Positions 61,104 through 64,000 of a DNA stretch of 64,000 nt are shown here, piece after piece. A program made the translations under genes and the position numbers. How positions within the stretch are numbered: the stretch's first letter is position 1; the number at the start of each line of letters is the position of its first letter. The stretch comes from an uncultured Eubacteriales bacterium (GTDB lineage Bacteria; Bacillota; Clostridia; Oscillospirales; CAG-272), in the NCBI GenBank assembly GCA_934486825.1, contig CAKSQF010000010.1, forward strand, positions 28,027 to 92,026, given 5' to 3'. Under the pieces are notes generated by a model. The model was not told where the DNA came from and did no database searches. It saw nothing but the letters and a program-made list of their open reading frames with translations.

Positions 61104-62868
61104 CCCGCTTATCCTCTGGCTGTTCGGGATTCTCCCCGTGGTGTGGCTGGGGCTGCTGCTCGCCCCCGCCGCCCACGGCGGTCTGCCGGAGATCGTCGCA
61201 CGGTTTCCTGCGGTGATGAACGACCCGTTTCACATTGAGCTTTGCGAGGACAGTCTGAAAACTGCCCTCGTTTTGCTCTGTGCCTACGGGCTTGCAGTAG
61301 GTGTCATTCTGTCATCCCGCCGCAATTACCGCCGCGGCGAGGAACACGGTTCGGCAAAATGGGGTTCGGCCCGAACCGTCAACCGAAAATACCGGGCGGC
61401 TGTGCCGGAGGACAACAAGATCTTCACGCAGAATGTTCGTATGGGGCTGGACGGGCGGAAACACCGCCGCAACCTCAACACGGTCGTTGTCGGCGGCAGC
61501 GGCGCAGGCAAAACGAGGTTTTACGCAAAGCCGAATTTGTGCCAAGCCAACACGAGCTTTACCGTGCTGGACCCGAAGGGCGAGCTGCTGCGCAGTACGG
61601 GGCATCTGCTGTGGCAAAAGGGCTATGAGGTGCGGGTGCTGGATCTTCTGAACATGGAGAAAAGCCACTGCTACAACCCGTTTGTGTACCTGCGGGACGA
61701 CAACGATGTGCAGCGTCTTGTGACCAACCTGTTCAAAAGCACCACACCGAAAGGCAGTCAGTCCAACGATCCCTTTTGGGACACCGCCGCATCTATGCTC
61801 CTGCTGGCGCTGATCTTCTATCTGAAATACGAAGCACCGCCCGACGAACAGAACTTACCGATGGTCATGGAGATGCTGCGTGCGGCGGATGTACGGGAGG
61901 ACTGCGACGAATACACCTCGCCGCTGGACGAACTGTTTGAACGGCTGGAAATGCGGGAGCCCGACCATATTGCCGTGAAGTATTACAAGGACTACCACTC
62001 CGGCAGCGCCAAAACACTGAAATCCATTCAGATCACTTTGGCGGCAAGGTTAGAGAAATTCAATCTGTCCTCGTTGGCGGCGCTGACCGCTACGGATGAG
62101 CTGGATCTGCCGTCCCTCGGCGAAAAGAAAGTGGCGCTCTTTGCCCTGATCCCCGACAATGATACCAGCTTTAACTTTTTGGTCAGCATTTTGTACACGC
62201 AGCTTTTTCAGCAGCTATTCTATCTGGCCGACCACAAATACGGCGGCAGTCTGCCCGTTCCCGTTCACTTCCTAATGGACGAGTTCGGCAATGTCAGCCT
62301 GCCGGAGGATTTCTCCAAGATCCTTGCGGTCATGCGCTCCCGCAATGTGTATGTGTCCATCATTCTGCAAAATGTGGCGGCGCTCAAAGCGCTGTTTGAA
62401 AAGGAATGGGAGTCGATACTCGGCAACTGCGACGAGTTCCTTTATCTCGGCGGCAACGAAACATCGACCCACAAGCTGATCTCGGAATCCTACCTCGGCA
62501 AATCCACCATCGACACCAACACCTACGGCAAATCATCCGGGCGAAACGGCAATTACAGCACGAACTATCAGATCAGCGGCAGAGAGCTTCTGACGCCGGA
62601 CGAAGTGCGTATGCTGGACAACCGTTACGCCCTTTTGTTTATCCGTGGTGAGCGTCCAGTGATGGACGAGAAATACGACATTCTGAAACACCCGAACATT
62701 GCACTGACCGAGGACGGCGGCGCAGCACCTTATGAACACGGCGGGACGGAAAATGCCATTGCGACGCTCTCGTTTGCAGGCGCTGCCGCCGAAACCGTAC
62801 CCGCACCCAATGAACCCATACCCGATTATGAGCTTCTTTCCGACGAGGATATAGAAGCTCTTTTTTAA
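61087..62868 (+). CDS. VirD4/TraG type IV coupling protein
   Basis: 593 residues. Two N-terminal membrane helices (LILWLFGILPVVWLGLLLAP; TALVLLCAYGLAVGVIL), then the ATPase with Walker A VVGGSGAGKTRFY (near 135), VLDPKGELLR and Walker B HFLMDEFGNV (near 397). It couples the relaxosome to the type IV secretion channel. AAGGTGCCG-type weak ribosome site, start inside the previous gene, so translationally coupled. Confidence 0.95.
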   Translation: MKKENNPLILWLFGILPVVWLGLLLAPAAHGGLPEIVARFPAVMNDPFHIELCEDSLKTALVLLCAYGLAVGVILSSRRNYRRGEEHGSAKWGSARTVNRKYRAAVPEDNKIFTQNVRMGLDGRKHRRNLNTVVVGGSGAGKTRFYAKPNLCQANTSFTVLDPKGELLRSTGHLLWQKGYEVRVLDLLNMEKSHCYNPFVYLRDDNDVQRLVTNLFKSTTPKGSQSNDPFWDTAASMLLLALIFYLKYEAPPDEQNLPMVMEMLRAADVREDCDEYTSPLDELFERLEMREPDHIAVKYYKDYHSGSAKTLKSIQITLAARLEKFNLSSLAALTATDELDLPSLGEKKVALFALIPDNDTSFNFLVSILYTQLFQQLFYLADHKYGGSLPVPVHFLMDEFGNVSLPEDFSKILAVMRSRNVYVSIILQNVAALKALFEKEWESILGNCDEFLYLGGNETSTHKLISESYLGKSTIDTNTYGKSSGRNGNYSTNYQISGRELLTPDEVRMLDNRYALLFIRGERPVMDEKYDILKHPNIALTEDGGAAPYEHGGTENAIATLSFAGAAAETVPAPNEPIPDYELLSDEDIEALF

Positions 62869-62891
62869 TTCAATTCAAGGAGGATAAACCC

Positions 62892-63137
62892 ATGAAGAAC
62901 ACCCAAAAGACTGCAAACAAGCTGCCCATGCCCGGCAAGGTCAGAAAGGGCTTTCGCTTCTACTGCGTCGCTGTGCTGTCGGTTGCCCTTGTGCTCGGCT
63001 GCTCCGTCACGGCCTTTGCCGCCAATGACCCGATTGCCGTCGTGAACAACCTGAGCGATTTCATTTTCGGCCTGATCCGTGCGGTCGGACTGATCCTGCT
63101 CGGCTGGGGTATCGAATCCCAAAGCTCAACATTTTAG
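62892..63137 (+). pseudogene. maff2: Maff2-family small membrane protein, 3' end replaced after about 75 codons
   Basis: The first residues (signal-like helix RFYCVAVLSVALVLGCSVTAFAA, then NDPIAVVNNLSDFIFGLIRAVGLILLGWGI) match Maff2 up to GWGI. The family continues with a further conserved part containing a third helix; here it runs instead into ESQSSTF and a stop. The break is at about 63108-63115. AAGGAGG precedes ATG 62892. The change is not a point mutation, since unrelated sequence with its own promoter and integrase follows. Confidence 0.8.
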
Positions 63138-63188
63138 AGTATTTGGAATTGATAGAAAAATCTAATGCGTGAAACCTCATTTGCACAT

Positions 63189-63217
63189 TTGGCCTATGAG
63201 ATTCGGATTGCTATAAT
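63189..63217 (+). promoter_or_regulatory. Sigma-A promoter of the integrase
   Basis: TTGGCC (63189-63194), a 17-base spacer and perfect TATAAT (63212-63217), 55 bases before ATG 63272. Confidence 0.7.
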
Positions 63218-63271
63218 GATAGTGTCAATGGCAGATGAATCTACGCTGCACCACTCAAAGGAGGTTTTATT

Positions 63272-64000
63272 ATGGTAGCAGGACATCTGCGAGAGAAAAA
63301 CGGGTACTATCATATCGTGCTCAACTATGTGGATGAATACGGTAAACGGCACACGCCGTCAAAATCCACGGGGCTCCCTGTCAAGGGAAATAAGAAGCGT
63401 GCCGAAAAAATGCTTATAGAAGCCCGTTCAGCCAAAGAAGCAGAGTTGGAGGCAAGAGCGTTAGAACGCAGTACAGGCAAGGTTTCCACCGATTCCATTC
63501 TCTTTACAACATTTCTGCTCGACTGGTTGGAAATGATAAAAAAGAATGTGGAGGAAACGACCTACGGTGCGTATTCTATGGGAATCAAGAGCAAAATTAT
63601 CCCATACTTTGAGGAACACCACCCCGGTCTGCTCTTACGGGAGATAAAGCCAAAGCACATTCAGGACTATTACACCTATGAACTGACGGTGCGGGGTGTT
63701 TCCGCAAACACGGTCATACACCGCCACGCCAATATCCGTAAAGCCTTACAGCACGCTTTCAAACTCGGTTTGATTGATACGAACCCAGCGGATCGCATTG
63801 AACGGCCGAAAAAAGAAAAGTTTGTCGGGAGCGTTTACGAAGAAGATGAGCTAAATCGTCTTTTTGAAATCGTCAAAGGCGACCCCATAGAGCTTGGCGT
63901 TATCCTCGGTGCATTTTACGGACTGCGCCGAAGTGAAGCAGTCGGCTTAAAGTGGGATGCGATTGATTTCAAAAAGAAAACAATCACCATTCGTCACACG
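63272..64000 (+). CDS. int: Tyrosine recombinase/integrase, 3' end outside window
   Basis: 243 codons are present without a stop. N-terminal AP2-like arm-binding part (GHLREKNGYYHIVLNYVDEYGKRHTPSKSTGLPV), SAM-like core-binding domain (FLLDWLEMIKKNVEETTYGAYSMGIKSKIIPYFEE...ANIRKALQHAFKLGLIDTNPAD) and the start of the catalytic domain with the box I arginine in GAFYGLRRSEAVGLKWDAID. The remaining H-x-x-R and Tyr would lie beyond the edge. Tn916/phage type. AAAGGAGG lies 8 bases upstream of the ATG. Confidence 0.92.
   Translation, partial: MVAGHLREKNGYYHIVLNYVDEYGKRHTPSKSTGLPVKGNKKRAEKMLIEARSAKEAELEARALERSTGKVSTDSILFTTFLLDWLEMIKKNVEETTYGAYSMGIKSKIIPYFEEHHPGLLLREIKPKHIQDYYTYELTVRGVSANTVIHRHANIRKALQHAFKLGLIDTNPADRIERPKKEKFVGSVYEEDELNRLFEIVKGDPIELGVILGAFYGLRRSEAVGLKWDAIDFKKKTITIRHT

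Larger units (their letters stand above)
44226..64000 (+). mobile_element. Integrative and conjugative element, left part (Tn1549/CTn-like), inserted in tRNA-Leu; right end outside window
   Basis: From the broken tRNA-Leu onward all genes run on the plus strand, composition becomes clearly GC-richer and codon use changes from about 44900. The order Xis-like, ParA, ParB, adhesin, ArdA, TOPRIM, DUF3846, methyltransferase, MobC, relaxase, PcfB, ArdC-like, VirD4, Maff2 is that of clostridial Tn1549/CTn-type conjugative elements. VirB4, VirB6, hydrolase and the element's own integrase are not within the window. The integrase at 63272 may belong to a second element. Confidence 0.88.
63108..64000 (+). 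mobile_element. Left end of a second mobile element (or deletion join) inside maff2; continues beyond window
   Basis: Sequence changes character at the maff2 break; within 160 bases there is a promoter and then an integrase gene. Genes expected next in a Tn1549-like ICE (VirB6-like, VirB4) do not follow. Insertion of a mobilizable element in maff2 is one explanation; loss of the ICE centre bringing the ICE integrase next to maff2 is the other. Confidence 0.65.

Noticed and set aside
1..64000. CRISPR array, rRNA genes or prophage structural genes
   Set aside because: No regularly spaced repeats, no rRNA sequence and no capsid, tail or terminase proteins were seen on either strand.

Overview
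The window looks like a spore-forming, low- to mid-GC Firmicute of the class Clostridia, probably an Oscillospiraceae/Ruminococcaceae-type gut bacterium. Evidence for this is SpoVT, an alpha/beta-type small acid-soluble spore protein, candidate sigma-G promoters, near-consensus sigma-A promoters, strong AGGAGG-type ribosome sites and a typical clostridial gene complement. The species cannot be named from the sequence.

Layout of the chromosomal part (1-44225). A beta-glucoside PTS/6-phospho-beta-glucosidase pair (1-1882) is followed by a convergent HTH/TPR regulator (1884-2780). A four-gene operon (2932-8889) with its own consensus promoter and terminator encodes two zinc-ribbon ABC exporters flanking a DUF1854 protein, plus a nuclease-like protein. 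Next comes an envelope/glycan cluster (9112-17123: GT2, phosphodiester glycosidase-like protein, GNAT, RqcH/NFACT, PIG-L deacetylase, YfhO), then Nudix, DUF4830, RlmL-type methyltransferase and YbaK. On the minus strand lie UDG family 4, two membrane proteins and SecA. TrmL (plus strand) converges on a three-gene minus operon (HPr-kinase-like, PqqD-like, S26-type peptidase) that resembles a RiPP tailoring set without a visible precursor. A Gld-type ABC system, FeoAB, MscS, DapA/DapB, QueA, an alpha/beta hydrolase, SpoVT, a receiver-like protein, a SASP, tRNA-Lys and a YgiQ radical SAM protein complete this part.

Mobile part (44226-64000). The 3' half of a tRNA-Leu gene abuts a GC-richer block of co-directional genes: HTH/Xis-like, ParA, ParB, lipoprotein, a 1413-aa thioester/Cna-B adhesin, ArdA, TOPRIM protein, XRE, DUF3846, cytosine methyltransferase, MobC, MOB_P relaxase, PcfB, ArdC-like and VirD4. 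This is the left part of a Tn1549/CTn-like integrative conjugative element inserted in the 3' end of tRNA-Leu, so the 5' half of the tRNA should lie at the unseen right end. The Maff2 gene that follows VirD4 is cut after about 75 codons and is followed by a promoter and a tyrosine integrase running off the window. The best reading is a second, nested element inside maff2, or a deletion join. The rest of the conjugation machinery (VirB4, VirB6, peptidoglycan hydrolase, sortase) is not in the window.

Together the element genes supply maintenance (ParAB), protection on entry into a new host (ArdA, ArdC-like, methyltransferase), DNA processing (MobC, relaxase, PcfB, VirD4) and cell contact (adhesin).
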